64,000 nucleotides of DNA from Phymatolithon calcareum (Eukaryota > Rhodophyta > Florideophyceae > Hapalidiales): assembly GCA_977006965.1 (NCBI GenBank), contig OZ345356.1, forward strand, positions 2,356,001 through 2,420,000. The letters run 5' to 3'. Of this stretch, positions 63,961 through 64,000 are shown piece after piece (position 1 is the first letter of the stretch; the number at the start of each line of letters is the position of its first letter). Made by a program: the position numbers and the translations under genes. Under the pieces are notes generated by a model. It searched no databases and was not told where the DNA came from. It saw only the letters and a list, made by a program, of their open reading frames with translations.

Positions 63961-64000
63961 GACGGAGCGAAACACTGTATTTGGAACACGCTCGTGGCTT

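Overview
The window is nuclear DNA from a eukaryote. It carries a spliceosomal-type GT..AG intron directly after the start of a 60S ribosomal protein gene (RPL10), TATA- and Kozak-like start contexts, non-LTR retrotransposons with variable target-site duplications, and an NB-ARC/WD40 receptor-like protein. Nearly intron-free genes, one intron at the extreme 5' end, and dense repeats fit a florideophyte-type red alga. That placement is inference; no diagnostic marker is present.

Layout. About 1-16.7 kb is a nest of non-LTR retrotransposons (several related lineages sharing one unusual C-terminal domain), a SINE-like element and a hAT-like DNA element, many with exact target-site duplications that give the order of insertion. 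About 16.7-23.6 kb is mostly decayed, featureless sequence. At 23.78-24.56 kb is an intact METTL27-like methyltransferase gene. About 24.8-37.1 kb is again repeats: LINE fragments, a Mutator-like element with a 1-kb purine-rich minisatellite, SINE-like repeats, and a LINE interrupted by a hAT remnant that is itself interrupted by a solo LTR. A tRNA-like structure with its halves in reversed order lies near 36.9 kb. About 37.5-43.7 kb is the main host-gene island: two paralogous GNAT acetyltransferases facing outward, a small coiled-coil protein, and RPL10. Downstream of RPL10 the 3' half of the gene plus about 1.3 kb of flank is tandemly repeated (43.3-53.9 kb), and the third unit is split by a 5.4-kb LTR retrotransposon (48.28-53.65 kb). 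Older, decayed relatives of the same flank occur at 53.9-55.9 and 62.6-63.95 kb. At 56.3-61.4 kb on the minus strand is a large STAND/NLR-like gene: PH domain, helical domain with a hydrophobic segment, coiled coil, NB-ARC, WD40.

Most notable. (1) A LINE whose RNase H domain carries an in-frame Tudor/Agenet-like insertion. (2) An LTR retrotransposon in which gag is joined almost directly to the end of integrase, with AT-hooks on the integrase tail and an antisense ORF that looks like a papain-fold cysteine peptidase broken by one TAG. (3) The PH-helical-NB-ARC-WD40 receptor. (4) A permuted-tRNA-like locus. (5) LINEs ending in a poly(C) rather than poly(A) tail. Assignments rest on reading motifs by eye; no database search was run.
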